DNA of 64,000 nt from UBA6136 sp044350805. Lineage in GTDB: Bacteria > Pseudomonadota > Gammaproteobacteria > Methylococcales > Methylococcaceae. Location of the stretch: contig JBILGU010000006.1 in assembly GCA_044350805.1 (NCBI GenBank), forward strand, positions 1 to 64,000. Direction: 5' to 3'. The translations under genes and the position numbers were made by a program. This document shows positions 43,557 through 53,017 of the stretch, piece after piece. Each line of letters starts with the position of its first letter. Within the stretch, counting starts at the first letter, position 1. A model generated the notes under the pieces. It was not told the DNA's origin. It did no database searches and saw only the letters and a list, made by a program, of their open reading frames with translations.

Positions 43557-43868
43557 ATGTCCCAGTACACCAAGGTCGACCTGACCCTCAAAAGCAACGT
43601 TTATTTCGATGGAAAGTGTGTGAGTCACACCATTCATCTTGAGGACGGGACTCGCAAGACGGTCGGCGTGATCTTTCCTTCAACCCTCCGATTCACCACC
43701 GGGGCGCCTGAAGTCATGGAAATCATCGGCGGGGTCTGTCGTGTGCGTTTGGATGGCGAGACCGCGTGGCATGAGTATGGCGCCGGTGAACGCTTCGAGG
43801 TTCAAGGCAACTCGGCATTTGATATTGAAACGGTCGAGTTCCTGGATTACGTCTGCCACTTTGGTTGA
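43557..43868 (+). CDS. ppnP: Pyrimidine/purine nucleoside phosphorylase (PpnP)
   Basis: A 103-residue cupin-like protein (YaiE/UPF0345 family). It phosphorolyses several nucleosides to free base and ribose 1-phosphate. The SNVYFDGKCVSH start, KTVGVIFPSTLRFTTGAPEVMEII and YGAGERFEVQGNSAFD blocks fit. It is convergent with the next gene with no bases between the two stops (43868 and 43869). Confidence 0.9.
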   Translation: MSQYTKVDLTLKSNVYFDGKCVSHTIHLEDGTRKTVGVIFPSTLRFTTGAPEVMEIIGGVCRVRLDGETAWHEYGAGERFEVQGNSAFDIETVEFLDYVCHFG

Positions 43869-44633
43869 TTAGCCTTTGGGTTGCTTATCCTTCTTGAGGC
43901 CTTCGGATTTCTTCTTTTGGGTGGCCTTTTTTTCTGTGGCTGCCGCTGGACCCGGCTGGGATTCTTGAGGGGTTACCCCCGGGGCTTGTGCCTCGGAATC
44001 TGAAGGTTGGGCCCTTTTGGCGGTCAGTCTGGCCGCCTTTTCAACCTGCTGCTCGTAGCTCCTTCGCCAGACCGCGACCCGTTCAAGCGCTGTGTTGATT
44101 TCGCCCGCCGGAAGTTCGGTTGCGAGCTTGACGCGGGGCTCTTCGGCCTCTTGAGAGCCGAGTTCGCTCGCAATCGTGAACCAGATGTAAGCTTCGAAAC
44201 GGCTGAGGGGAACCCCATCACCAGCAAGATACATCTCACCCAGGGTCATTGCGGAATGGGCATCACCTTGATCCCCCGCTTTCTGGAACCATTCTGCCGC
44301 TCGAGTTCGGTTTTCAGCGACTCCAAGGCCGACGTAATAAAGGACACCCAGCTTGGCTTCTGCAATCGGATTGCTTTCGAGCGCCGCCTTTTCATACCAG
44401 GCACGGGCCTGGCCATAGTCCTGGGCAACGCCCAGGCCTCGCATGTAGAGATTGCCGAGGTTGACGGCTGCATTGGCGTTACCCCGAAGGGCAGACTCCT
44501 TGAATTCCCGGTAAGCGGTTGGCCAGTCTTCCTGTGCCGCCGCATCCAGACCCTTTGCAAGATCCGCACGCGACGGGGATGAAACGAGGAGCGCCAGAAT
44601 CAGGGCGTGGCCCATCCATGGGATATGTTTCAC
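43869..44633 (-). CDS. Sel1-repeat protein with charged tail, exported
   Basis: The GTG at 44633 is preferred over longer starts because GGAGG lies seven nucleotides upstream; it overlaps the upstream gene's stop (GTGA). Residues 1-23 form a signal peptide ending SPSRA. The mature part has four or so Sel1/TPR-like repeats (AAVNLGNLYMRGLGVAQDYGQA-like), which usually mediate protein interactions. The final 60 residues are Ala/Gln/Pro/Lys-rich (KKKSEGLKKDKQ). Its partners cannot be inferred. Confidence 0.8.
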   Translation of the reverse strand: MKHIPWMGHALILALLVSSPSRADLAKGLDAAAQEDWPTAYREFKESALRGNANAAVNLGNLYMRGLGVAQDYGQARAWYEKAALESNPIAEAKLGVLYYVGLGVAENRTRAAEWFQKAGDQGDAHSAMTLGEMYLAGDGVPLSRFEAYIWFTIASELGSQEAEEPRVKLATELPAGEINTALERVAVWRRSYEQQVEKAARLTAKRAQPSDSEAQAPGVTPQESQPGPAAATEKKATQKKKSEGLKKDKQPKG

Positions 44634-45610
44634 GAAGGGACCTCCAAAATGATCTTTCCAATGTGTTGACTGGATGTCATGAGGGCATGCGCTGCCTCGG
44701 CGTTCTCGAGAGGAAACCGGGCCGCAAGGGTGGGCCTGATGCGATGGTCTTCGATAAGGGGCCACACCGCGCGTCGAAGGTCCTCAAGAAGCTCTGATTT
44801 TTCGGCAAGACTTCGGGAGCGCAAGGTGGATCCGGTGACCGTGAGTCGCTTGGTGAGGATGGGGAGCAGATTGATCTCTTCCTTGTAGCCTCCTTGAACC
44901 GCGATGAGGACCAGTCGCCCCTCTTCGCGCAGGAGCTCAAGGTGCGTCTTCAGAAGCGGCCCGCCGACGAGATCGAGGATGACATCGACCCCTGCGTTCC
45001 CGGTCAGGGCAAGGACGCGGGATTTCAGGTCTTCCGTTCGGTAAAGGATCGGCATGGCGCCCTGTTGTTCAAGGGCGGCGCATTTTTCTTCGCTACCGGC
45101 GGTGGCAATGACGTGGGCGCCAAAATGGCGGGCGAGAGGGATGGCCAGCATGCCGATCCCACTGGTGCCGCCCTGGATGAGGAGGGTTTCGCCGGCAGCG
45201 AGCCGACCGCGCCGAAAGACGTTGTCCCAGACGGTGAACATGGCCTCAGGCAGGGCTGCGGCCTCGGCGTATGAGAGCGTTGGGGGTATTTCAAGACACA
45301 GTGCCGCAGGTGCCGCGACATATTCTGCATACCCGCCGCCGCTGAGTAACGCACAAACCCTCGCGCCCACGGGGGGACTTTGGGTGTCTGCCCCCTGTGC
45401 GACGACTTCTCCCGCAACTTCAAGGCCGGGGAGCAAAGAGGCACCCGGCGGCGGAGGGTAACGCCCTTGCCGTTGGAGGAGATCCCCGCGATTGACTCCG
45501 GCGGCCATGACCTTGATCAGGACTTCGCCGGCTTCGGGGCGCGGAACAGGTACTTTGACAAGCGCGAGGCGCGAGTTTGGCCCCGGGTTCAATATCGCGA
45601 CAGCCTTCAC
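44630..45610 (-). CDS. NAD(P)H:quinone oxidoreductase, PIG3-like
   Basis: A 326-residue zinc-free medium-chain dehydrogenase. The N-terminal VAILNPGPNSRLALVKVPVP and AGVNRGDLLQRQGRYPPPPGAS segments and the Rossmann QGGTSGIGMLAIPLAR are typical of the PIG3/TP53I3 quinone reductase branch. It reduces quinones with NADPH. It overlaps nadB at its start (ATGA) and the Sel1 gene at its end, so the three are an operon. Confidence 0.9.
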   Translation of the reverse strand: MKAVAILNPGPNSRLALVKVPVPRPEAGEVLIKVMAAGVNRGDLLQRQGRYPPPPGASLLPGLEVAGEVVAQGADTQSPPVGARVCALLSGGGYAEYVAAPAALCLEIPPTLSYAEAAALPEAMFTVWDNVFRRGRLAAGETLLIQGGTSGIGMLAIPLARHFGAHVIATAGSEEKCAALEQQGAMPILYRTEDLKSRVLALTGNAGVDVILDLVGGPLLKTHLELLREEGRLVLIAVQGGYKEEINLLPILTKRLTVTGSTLRSRSLAEKSELLEDLRRAVWPLIEDHRIRPTLAARFPLENAEAAHALMTSSQHIGKIILEVPS

Positions 45611-47247
45611 GGCGCGTTTCGGGGGCGAAGGATGGTATTTCGTGGGGGAGCGGCGGTATCCGCTTCCGGATAATCCAGAGTGAAGTGAAGGCCGCGACTT
45701 TCCTTGCGGAGCTGGGCGGAGCGGATGATGAGCTCCGCGACAATGGCGAGATTACGCAGTTCGAGAAGATCGTTGGTGACGCGGAAGTTACCGTAGTAGT
45801 CGGCGATTTCCTGCTTGAGGAGCTCAACACGATGGAGAGCTCTCTCCAATCGCTTGTCGGTCCGAACGATGCCGACGTAATCCCACATGAACCTTCTGAT
45901 TTCGTCCCAGTTGTGGGCGACGACGACTTCTTCGTCAGAATCGGTGACCTTGGATTCATCCCATTCGGGAAGGTCCGGCGGAATCGGTCGTTCTTCGAGA
46001 TGCGCGAGAATCCATTCGCCGGCCCGCTTGGCAAAGACCAGGCATTCGAGAAGTGAGTTGCTGGCCATGCGATTGGCACCGTGGAGTCCGGTCGAAGCCG
46101 CTTCCCCAATCGCCAGGAGGCCTGGCACATTGGTGCAGGCGTGATGATCCGTCAGAATGCCGCCGCACGTATAGTGTGCCGCGGGCACGACCGGGATCGG
46201 CTCCCGTGTCATGTCAATGCCAAGTTCCAGGCAGCGGCCATGAATGTTCGGAAAGTGCTCGCGAATGAAATCAGCCGGCCGATGCGAGATGTCGAGGAAA
46301 ACGCAGTCCTCGCCGAGTCGCTTCATCTCATGATCGATGGCTCGGGCGACGATGTCGCGAGGCGCTAGTTCTCCGCGAGGGTCAAATCGCTGCATGAAGG
46401 GGCTGCCATCCCGTAAAAGAAGCCGGCCACCCTCGCCACGAACCGCTTCTGAGATGAGAAAGGAGCGGGCGTGCGGGTGATAGAGGCAGGTCGGATGGAA
46501 TTGGATGAACTCCATGTTGGCGACGTTGGCGCCAGCACGCCACGCCATGGCAATGCCGTCACCCGTCGCGATATCCGGGTTGCTGGTATAGAGGTAGACC
46601 TTGCTTGCGCCGCCGGAAGCCACAACCACGGTCCGCGCTCTGAACGTCTCGATGCGCTGGCTGAGACCGTTGAGAACATAGGCGCCCACCACCCCCATAT
46701 GGGGCTGTCCGATTCGGGCGCCGGTGATCAGGTCAACCGCGTTGCAATATTCAAAAAGGGAAATGTTGGGGTGCTGGCGAGCATGCTGTTCGAGCGAGGT
46801 CTCGATGGCCCTGCCCGTGGCATCGGCGGCATGCACCACGCGGCGATGGGTATGGCCACCCTCCCGGGTCAGGTGGAGTTGGTGCTGGCCTTGTTCTGAG
46901 TTCACTTCGGTGAAGGGAACGCCGCGGTCGAGGAGCCAGTCGATACAGGCCTTGCCTTGAGAGACGACAAGCCGAACGATATCCGGGTCGCAAAGTCCTG
47001 CTCCGGCGGAGAGGGTGTCCTCAATATGAGACTCGATCGAATCCTCCTCATCGAGCACGGCGGAGATGCCGCCTTGTGCGTAGAGCGTGTTGGACTCGGC
47101 GAGAGCGGTTTTTGACAGCACGGCCACGCGGGCGTGGTCCGCAACACGCAGTGCGAGACTCAGGCCCGCGGCACCGCTTCCGATGATCAAAACATCGAAA
47201 CAGGGCGCGGCAGGCGGATATTCGTTCTTGGTTGAACCCTTGGGCAT
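45607..47247 (-). CDS. nadB: L-aspartate oxidase
   Basis: The first NAD biosynthesis step, oxidising L-aspartate to iminoaspartate with FAD. The 546-residue protein has the FAD-binding GSGAAGLSLALRVA, the substrate loop HTHRRVVHAADATGR, and the PAAHYTCGGILTDHHAC segment; the C-terminal fumarate-reductase-like domain is complete. The location beside rpoE is the conserved nadB-rpoE arrangement. Confidence 0.97.
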   Translation of the reverse strand: MPKGSTKNEYPPAAPCFDVLIIGSGAAGLSLALRVADHARVAVLSKTALAESNTLYAQGGISAVLDEEDSIESHIEDTLSAGAGLCDPDIVRLVVSQGKACIDWLLDRGVPFTEVNSEQGQHQLHLTREGGHTHRRVVHAADATGRAIETSLEQHARQHPNISLFEYCNAVDLITGARIGQPHMGVVGAYVLNGLSQRIETFRARTVVVASGGASKVYLYTSNPDIATGDGIAMAWRAGANVANMEFIQFHPTCLYHPHARSFLISEAVRGEGGRLLLRDGSPFMQRFDPRGELAPRDIVARAIDHEMKRLGEDCVFLDISHRPADFIREHFPNIHGRCLELGIDMTREPIPVVPAAHYTCGGILTDHHACTNVPGLLAIGEAASTGLHGANRMASNSLLECLVFAKRAGEWILAHLEERPIPPDLPEWDESKVTDSDEEVVVAHNWDEIRRFMWDYVGIVRTDKRLERALHRVELLKQEIADYYGNFRVTNDLLELRNLAIVAELIIRSAQLRKESRGLHFTLDYPEADTAAPPRNTILRPRNAP

Positions 47248-47413
47248 GATGGGATGGATGCTACTGCAAAACCGGCAGCCAAGGAACGAGGAAAAAAAAT
47301 TTCAGGACATGGGATAATTTCCGAAATTTGCGTGTCTGACCTTCGAAATCATCGTTCAGATCTGGCATACTCGGCGCGCATGTAGGTTGGGTCGAGTCGT
47401 TTTGCCGGATTGC

Positions 47414-47442
47414 GAACCGGTAGGTGCTGTCCTGTGGTCATA
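47414..47442 (+). promoter_or_regulatory. Candidate sigma-E-type promoter of rpoE
   Basis: GAACCGG (47414-47420), 16-bp spacer, GTCATA (47437-47442) fit the RpoE pattern GGAACTT-N16-GTCTAA reasonably well. RpoE genes are usually autoregulated from such a site. Confidence 0.6.
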
Positions 47443-47512
47443 TAACAATTCGGTACCGGACTCCTAAATTAGACAAAGGGTCTGGGCTGGATCTAAGGAA
47501 AATGAGCCCCTG

Positions 47513-48085
47513 ATGGGTGAAGAGCTCGACGAGGAGTTGGTCCGACGCGTACAGCGTGGTGACAAGAAGGCGTTTGATGCGCTGGTAATCAAATATCAGC
47601 ACAAGATCGCCCAATTGATCAACCGCTACGTGAAGGATCACCATGAAGCGATGGATGTGGCCCAGGAGACATTCATCAAGGCCTACCGGGCCTTGCCGGG
47701 CTTCAGAGGCGAGAGCGCGTTTTATACGTGGCTCTACCGTATTGCGATCAATACGGCGAAAAATCACCTCTCCATGAGAAGCCGCCGTCCGAGCGATGAT
47801 GAAATAGATATTGAAGATGCGGAACAATTTGAGGGTGGGACGCGTCTAAGGTCTTACGAGACTCCCGAAAGTCATCTGCTGACCGACGAAATTGCGGCAG
47901 TGATACAGGATGCGCTGCAAAACCTCCCAGAGGAATTGCGGTCTGCCATTACGTTGCGGGAGTTTGAGGGCCTGAGCTACGACGAGATTGCGCAAGTCAT
48001 GGGTTGCCCGGTGGGCACCGTGCGATCGCGAATCTTTAGGGCGCGAGAAGCCATTGATAAACGACTTGAACCACTTTTACGGTAG
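47513..48085 (+). CDS. rpoE: Extracytoplasmic stress sigma factor RpoE
   Basis: A 190-residue ECF sigma factor controlling envelope stress. Region 2 contains RVQRGDKKAFDALVIKYQ and RYVKDHHEAMDVAQETFI; region 4 has LPEELRSAITLREFEGLSYDEIA. It is followed by its anti-sigma rseA and by rseB and mucD; RseP, which cleaves RseA, is encoded at 20340. Confidence 0.98.
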   Translation: MGEELDEELVRRVQRGDKKAFDALVIKYQHKIAQLINRYVKDHHEAMDVAQETFIKAYRALPGFRGESAFYTWLYRIAINTAKNHLSMRSRRPSDDEIDIEDAEQFEGGTRLRSYETPESHLLTDEIAAVIQDALQNLPEELRSAITLREFEGLSYDEIAQVMGCPVGTVRSRIFRAREAIDKRLEPLLR

Positions 48086-48610
48086 ATGACCATGAATACT
48101 GAACAGACTTCTGAAAAGCTCAGCGCTCTTTTGGATGACGCGCTCGATGCGAAGGACGGGTTGTCCGTTCTCGAGGGTATCCGGTCCGATCGGGAACTGC
48201 GTGCCAAATTCCACCGCTATCAGGCCGTGCGATCTGTGCTCCGCTCTGAATCCGCTGCACTTCCTGATCTGGATTTCAGCGCTCGGGTCCGTGCCGCGAT
48301 CGATCAGGAGCCCGTTGTTCTGTCTCCCCGCGTGGTCAGACATCAGTTCCGCGAGAGAGTGGCAACATTTGCCCTGGCGGCTTCGATGGCGGCTTTGGCC
48401 ATCATGGTCGTCCGTTCGGTGAATCATTACTCCCCTGACAAGGCGAGTGAATTGTTGGCGAGCGTGAACATTTCAACGCCGGCAGTCCATGCCTCGATGG
48501 AACCTGATCTTCGCGAATACCTGAACATGCACAACGAATCCGCCTACCTTTCGGGGTCGCAGGGACTGATGCCGTCGGTCAGACTCGTGAGTGGTCATCA
48601 AGGTCGTTGA
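48086..48610 (+). CDS. rseA: Anti-sigma factor RseA (MucA-like)
   Basis: A 174-residue inner-membrane anti-sigma factor. The cytoplasmic N-terminal part (EKLSALLDDALD... VLEGIRSDRELRAKFHRYQAV) binds RpoE; a single TM (about residues 95-110) is followed by a periplasmic tail rich in Ser and Pro. The start immediately follows rpoE; ATG 48086 and 48092 are both possible. Confidence 0.93.
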   Translation: MTMNTEQTSEKLSALLDDALDAKDGLSVLEGIRSDRELRAKFHRYQAVRSVLRSESAALPDLDFSARVRAAIDQEPVVLSPRVVRHQFRERVATFALAASMAALAIMVVRSVNHYSPDKASELLASVNISTPAVHASMEPDLREYLNMHNESAYLSGSQGLMPSVRLVSGHQGR

Positions 48611-49599
48611 TTCGGAGAATCCACCGCATTATGCGAAATCTGTTTCCGGCAGTTTGTACGATACTTTTTGCGTTTTTTTCTGTCGGTGCCTTGGGTGCAC
48701 AGGAGAGTCAGGCCGGTATCGACTGGCTCAAGTCCATGCATCGGGCGGTGAGCGATCTGAGTTATCAGGCCAATGTGTCCTATATCAAGGACCAGCAGGT
48801 CGACAGCTTTAAGCTCTTCCACGCGCGAATCGATGGGGTGGAGAGGGAGCGGCTGGTTTCCATGAACAGCCCGCTGCGGGAGGTCGTCCGGACCGGCAGC
48901 AACATCAGTCGCTACGCTCAGGAAAGCCAGGAGGTCGTGGTGGAAACCCGACCTTCGGAGCACTCCCTCCTTTTAGCGCTTCCCGATGACTTGGGCCTGC
49001 TTGAACGGGTCTATTCGGTGAATCTGATGGGCAGGGAATATGTGGCCGGGCTTCAAACGCAGGTCGTCGCCCTCGAACCCCGGGATGGTTTCCGCTACAG
49101 CCGAATCCTCTGGATTGATGTGGCAACCCGGCTCCCGCTCAAGCTGGATGTCATCAACGAAGAAGGCCAGTCGGTGGAGCAGGTGGTTTTCACGGCCATC
49201 AACACACGCGATCCTGTACCGGCCAAAGAGCTTGAGCCGGTCATGAAGACGCAACACGCGATCACCCAGATCAGCCACCGCGAGTCACTTCCCCTGAAGG
49301 ACCTTCGCTGGACTCTGGCGCATGTGCCCGAAGGATTCCAGATCGTGTCCTATAGCACGTTGCGCAAGCCACCCTCGACGGTTCCCGTCGAACAAATTCT
49401 GCTCAGCGATGGCTTCTCTGCCGTGTCGATTTACATCGAACCGCGCCAGGGACGGCAGCCGACCGGTCCCCGTCGAATGGGGGCAGTGAACGTCAATGCC
49501 ATCGATTTCCATGGCCAATTGGTCACCGTGATGGGTGAAGTCCCCTTAAAGACTGTCGAGCTCATCGCCAAGGGACTCGGCGAAAAGGCAAAACCCTGA
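48607..49599 (+). CDS. rseB: Sigma-E regulatory protein RseB (MucB-like)
   Basis: A periplasmic protein that binds RseA's periplasmic domain and protects it from DegS. The 330-residue frame starts with TTG 48607 overlapping the rseA stop; the in-frame ATG at 48631 is an alternative that keeps the signal peptide (RNLFPAVCTILFAFFSVGA). The MucB/RseB N- and C-terminal domains are recognised by ISRYAQESQEVVVE and VSIYIEPRQG. Confidence 0.95.
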   Translation: MIRRIHRIMRNLFPAVCTILFAFFSVGALGAQESQAGIDWLKSMHRAVSDLSYQANVSYIKDQQVDSFKLFHARIDGVERERLVSMNSPLREVVRTGSNISRYAQESQEVVVETRPSEHSLLLALPDDLGLLERVYSVNLMGREYVAGLQTQVVALEPRDGFRYSRILWIDVATRLPLKLDVINEEGQSVEQVVFTAINTRDPVPAKELEPVMKTQHAITQISHRESLPLKDLRWTLAHVPEGFQIVSYSTLRKPPSTVPVEQILLSDGFSAVSIYIEPRQGRQPTGPRRMGAVNVNAIDFHGQLVTVMGEVPLKTVELIAKGLGEKAKP

Positions 49600-49619
49600 T
49601 TTTGCCGCGTATGCCAAGC

Positions 49620-49644
49620 AAAGGATCCCGCGAAGGGATCCTTT
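49620..49644 (+). terminator. Hairpin 1 between rseB and mucD
   Basis: AAAGGATCCC (49620-49629), loop GCGAA, GGGATCCTTT (49635-49644): a perfect 10-bp stem ending in TTT but with no longer U-run. It could be a terminator or attenuator that separates mucD expression from rseB. Confidence 0.6.
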
Positions 49645-49664
49645 GAAATGACCTGTATCCTCCA

Positions 49665-49688
49665 AAAGGCTCGGCGAGACGAGCCTTT
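49665..49688 (+). terminator. Hairpin 2 between rseB and mucD
   Basis: AAAGGCTCG (49665-49673), loop GCGAGA, CGAGCCTTT (49680-49688): a perfect 9-bp stem, sharing the AAAGG...CCTTT ends and a GCGA loop start with hairpin 1. A tandem pair is unusual. Confidence 0.55.
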
Positions 49689-49739
49689 GTCCCGCGAATT
49701 CTTTATCATTGTCGACTTGACCGTCGTTTGGAGTCCCCG

Positions 49740-51209
49740 ATGCCCCATGTCCGCCGAGCGTTAGCCCTCGCTTCGTTCCTGTTGTTCTTCAGTCAGCTCG
49801 CCCTTGCACAGCTGCCCGATTTCACTGAGCTAGTGGAAAGGAACAACGCGGCTGTGGTCAACATCAGTACCACCCAGAAGGTCGCTCAACCTCACGGCCA
49901 AATGCAGGTTCCCGAAGGGCTTGAACTTCCAGAAGGCGTGCCTTTTGATGATCTTCTTCGCCGTTACTTTGGTGAGGGTGGTCCCCAGATGCCAGGTGGT
50001 CCTGGAATACCTGGAATGCCCCAGGCTCCGGGGGGTGGTCAGCCTCCCGCAGAATCCATGTCGCTGGGATCGGGTTTCATCATTTCCAGTGATGGTTATG
50101 TGATCACCAATCACCATGTCATCAAGGATGCAGAGGAGGTGGTCGTTCGCCTTCAGGATCGCCGAGAGCTGGTGGCTAAGATCATCGGATCAGACAAGCG
50201 CAGCGATATTGCGCTCCTCAAGCTGGAGGCCAAGGACCTGCCTGTGGTCAAGCTAGGCTCCTCAGAGTCACTCAAGGTGGGGGAATGGGTTCTGGCCATC
50301 GGTTCGCCCTTCGGCTTCGATCATTCCGCCACCGCGGGGATCGTGAGCGCCAAGGGCCGCAGTCTTCCCAGCGACAACTACATCCCCTTCATTCAGACGG
50401 ATGTCGCCATCAATCCGGGCAATTCCGGGGGGCCCTTGTTTAATCTTCAGGGCGAGGTGGTCGGGGTTAACTCCCAGATCTATAGCCGCACCGGCGGTTT
50501 CATGGGGCTTTCTTTTGCGATTCCCGTCGATGTCGCCATGAGTGTGGTCGAGCAGCTCAAGGCCGGGGGCAAGGTCTCCCGAGGCTGGCTGGGGGTTCAG
50601 ATTCAGGATGTCACGCGAGAACTGGCAGAGTCCTTTGGCATGAAGAAGCCTCAGGGCGCCCTGGTTGCGCGCGTGTTGCCCAATAGTCCGGCTCAGGCGG
50701 CAGGGCTCCAGCCCGGGGACGTCATCGAAGCCTTTAACGATCGTGAGATTCCTATTTCAAGTGACCTACCGCCGATGGTCGGGGCCACCAAGATTGGTGA
50801 AACGGCGACTCTTCGTGTGGTACGTCAGGGCAAGAGCCAGAATATCCAGATCAAGATCGGCATGCTGCCCGATGAGGATCCGCTCGCTCCGGCGGATCCG
50901 AAAGAGGAGTCCAAGGGCGGCCTCCTGCCCCGGATCAATCTTCAGGCGACCACACCCAATGATGCCCAGCGGGCACAACTTGAACTGCCGAAGACCGGGG
51001 GCGCTCTGGTGACCGGCGTTAAGCCGGGGCCGGCTGCGGATGCCGGTATCCGTCCGGGTGATGTCATTCTGAGTGTCCAGGACCAGACGATTCGGGATGC
51101 CAAGCATCTTGAAGAGGTGGTGAAGACATTGCCGAAGGACAAGTCTGTGGCGCTGCTGGTTCACCGTCGCGGGGGCTCGCAGTTCCTGGCCCTGAAACTC
51201 AAGGATTGA
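49740..51209 (+). CDS. mucD: Periplasmic serine endoprotease MucD (DegP/Do family)
   Basis: A periplasmic quality-control protease. ATG 49740 gives a 489-residue product with a signal peptide ending LALA (residue 23). The triad is His126 (TNHHV), Asp156 (SDIALLKL) and Ser229 (NPGNSGGPL). Two PDZ domains follow (about 260-360 and 400-489). A Gly/Pro-rich loop (about 79-105) lies between the N-terminus and the protease domain. It follows rseB, as in Pseudomonas algU-mucABCD. Confidence 0.96.
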   Translation: MPHVRRALALASFLLFFSQLALAQLPDFTELVERNNAAVVNISTTQKVAQPHGQMQVPEGLELPEGVPFDDLLRRYFGEGGPQMPGGPGIPGMPQAPGGGQPPAESMSLGSGFIISSDGYVITNHHVIKDAEEVVVRLQDRRELVAKIIGSDKRSDIALLKLEAKDLPVVKLGSSESLKVGEWVLAIGSPFGFDHSATAGIVSAKGRSLPSDNYIPFIQTDVAINPGNSGGPLFNLQGEVVGVNSQIYSRTGGFMGLSFAIPVDVAMSVVEQLKAGGKVSRGWLGVQIQDVTRELAESFGMKKPQGALVARVLPNSPAQAAGLQPGDVIEAFNDREIPISSDLPPMVGATKIGETATLRVVRQGKSQNIQIKIGMLPDEDPLAPADPKEESKGGLLPRINLQATTPNDAQRAQLELPKTGGALVTGVKPGPAADAGIRPGDVILSVQDQTIRDAKHLEEVVKTLPKDKSVALLVHRRGGSQFLALKLKD

Positions 51210-51211
51210 TT

Positions 51212-53017
51212 GTGGCTGAACAAGACAATATTCGAAATTTCTCGATCATCGCGCACATCGATCACGGTAAGTCGACGCTAGCGGACCGATTCATTCAGAC
51301 CTGCGGCGGATTGTCCGAGCGGGAGATGTCGGCGCAGGTTCTCGACTCGATGGATATCGAGCGCGAACGGGGCATTACGATCAAGGCTCAGAGCGTGACG
51401 CTCTCTTACAAGGCTAAAAACGGCCAGACCTATCAGCTCAACCTGATTGATACGCCGGGCCATGTCGATTTTTCCTATGAGGTGTCCCGTTCCCTTGCGG
51501 CCTGTGAAGGCGCATTGCTGGTGGTGGATGCGGCGCAGGGCGTTGAGGCGCAAAGTGTGGCGAACTGCTATACCGCCATAGAGCAGGGTCTTGAGGTTAT
51601 TCCGGTCTTGAACAAGATCGACCTGCCGTCTGCCGAACCTGAGCGGGTTTGCACCGAGATCGAGGAGATCATTGGGGTGCCTGCGGACGAGGCGTTGAAA
51701 ATCAGCGCCAAGACCGGGCTCGGGGTGGACGATCTCCTGGAACAGTTGGTCGAGAAGGTGCCGGCGCCCAGGGGGGATCCCAATGCGCCGCTTCAAGCCC
51801 TGATCATCGACTCATGGTTCGACAATTACCTCGGTGTGGTTTCTTTGGTGCGGGTCGTCAACGGATCGATTCACCGGAAACAGAAAGTGGTCCTCATGTC
51901 GACCGGGAAGAGTCATCTGGTTGAAAAGCTGGGGGTGTTTACCCCGAAATCCCTCAATAAGGAAGTGCTTCAGACCGGTGAGGTCGGATTCGTGATTGCC
52001 GGCATCAAGGACATCTTTGGAGCGCCCGTCGGCGATACGATCACGGCAACGGACGTGCCGTGCAGTGAGGCCTTGCCCGGGTTCCAGAAAGTCCAGCCGC
52101 GAGTTTTCGCGGGCCTTTATCCGGTCGAGTCCGATGACTACGAAGACCTTCGGGAAGCGTTGAACAAGCTCTCCCTCAATGATGCGGCGCTTCAGTATGA
52201 GCCGGAAAGTTCCCAGGCGCTCGGCTTTGGCTTCCGTATCGGCTTCCTCGGAATGCTCCACATGGAAATCATCCAGGAGCGACTTGAGCGTGAATACGAT
52301 CTTGATCTGATCACGACCGCGCCGACCGTGGTCTATGAGGTTCTAAAGACGGACGATACGACCGTAGCGATCGACAATCCTTCGGAATTGCCGTTGCCCA
52401 ATGAAATTGTTGAAATCCGCGAGCCGATCATTGAGGCCAATATCCTGGTGCCTCAGGATTATCTTGGGAATGTCTTGAGTCTTTGCATCGAAAAGCGCGG
52501 CGTTCAAAAACGCATGCAATTCATGGGGGGTCAGGTCTCTGTCAGTTTCGAGTTGCCCCTGAGCGAGGTGGTTCTCGATTTCTTTGACCGACTCAAGTCG
52601 GTCAGCCGGGGCTTTGCCTCTTTTGATTACGAGTTCCTGCGTTTCCAGATGGCCCCCTTGGTCAGGCTTGATATCCTGATCAACGCCGAAAAGGTTGACG
52701 CCCTGTCTTTGATTGTCCATCGGGATATCAGTCAGTCGCGGGGGCGCGATCTTGTCGAGAAGATGAAAGACCTGATTCCAAGACAGATGTACGAGGTGGC
52801 CATTCAGGCCGCGATAGGCTCAAAAATCATTGCGAGGTCTTCAGTGAAGGCCATGCGCAAGAACGTTCTCGCCAAGTGTTACGGGGGCGATATCACCCGA
52901 AAGAAGAAGCTTTTGGAAAAGCAGAAGGCGGGTAAGAAACGAATGAAGCAGGTCGGTAAAATCGACATTCCGCAGGAGGCCTTCCTCGCGGTGCTTCGGG
53001 TTAGCAAGGATTCCTGA
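51212..53017 (+). CDS. lepA: Elongation factor 4 (LepA)
   Basis: A ribosomal back-translocase GTPase. GTG 51212 is favoured by AAGGA with a six-nucleotide spacer; TTG at 51206 overlaps the mucD stop. The 601-residue protein has the G1 AHIDHGKST, G2 region and DTPGHVDFSYE G3. The C-terminal LepA-specific domain (KAMRKNVLAKCYGGD) is present. It is just upstream of lepB with a one-base overlap. Confidence 0.98.
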   Translation: MAEQDNIRNFSIIAHIDHGKSTLADRFIQTCGGLSEREMSAQVLDSMDIERERGITIKAQSVTLSYKAKNGQTYQLNLIDTPGHVDFSYEVSRSLAACEGALLVVDAAQGVEAQSVANCYTAIEQGLEVIPVLNKIDLPSAEPERVCTEIEEIIGVPADEALKISAKTGLGVDDLLEQLVEKVPAPRGDPNAPLQALIIDSWFDNYLGVVSLVRVVNGSIHRKQKVVLMSTGKSHLVEKLGVFTPKSLNKEVLQTGEVGFVIAGIKDIFGAPVGDTITATDVPCSEALPGFQKVQPRVFAGLYPVESDDYEDLREALNKLSLNDAALQYEPESSQALGFGFRIGFLGMLHMEIIQERLEREYDLDLITTAPTVVYEVLKTDDTTVAIDNPSELPLPNEIVEIREPIIEANILVPQDYLGNVLSLCIEKRGVQKRMQFMGGQVSVSFELPLSEVVLDFFDRLKSVSRGFASFDYEFLRFQMAPLVRLDILINAEKVDALSLIVHRDISQSRGRDLVEKMKDLIPRQMYEVAIQAAIGSKIIARSSVKAMRKNVLAKCYGGDITRKKKLLEKQKAGKKRMKQVGKIDIPQEAFLAVLRVSKDS

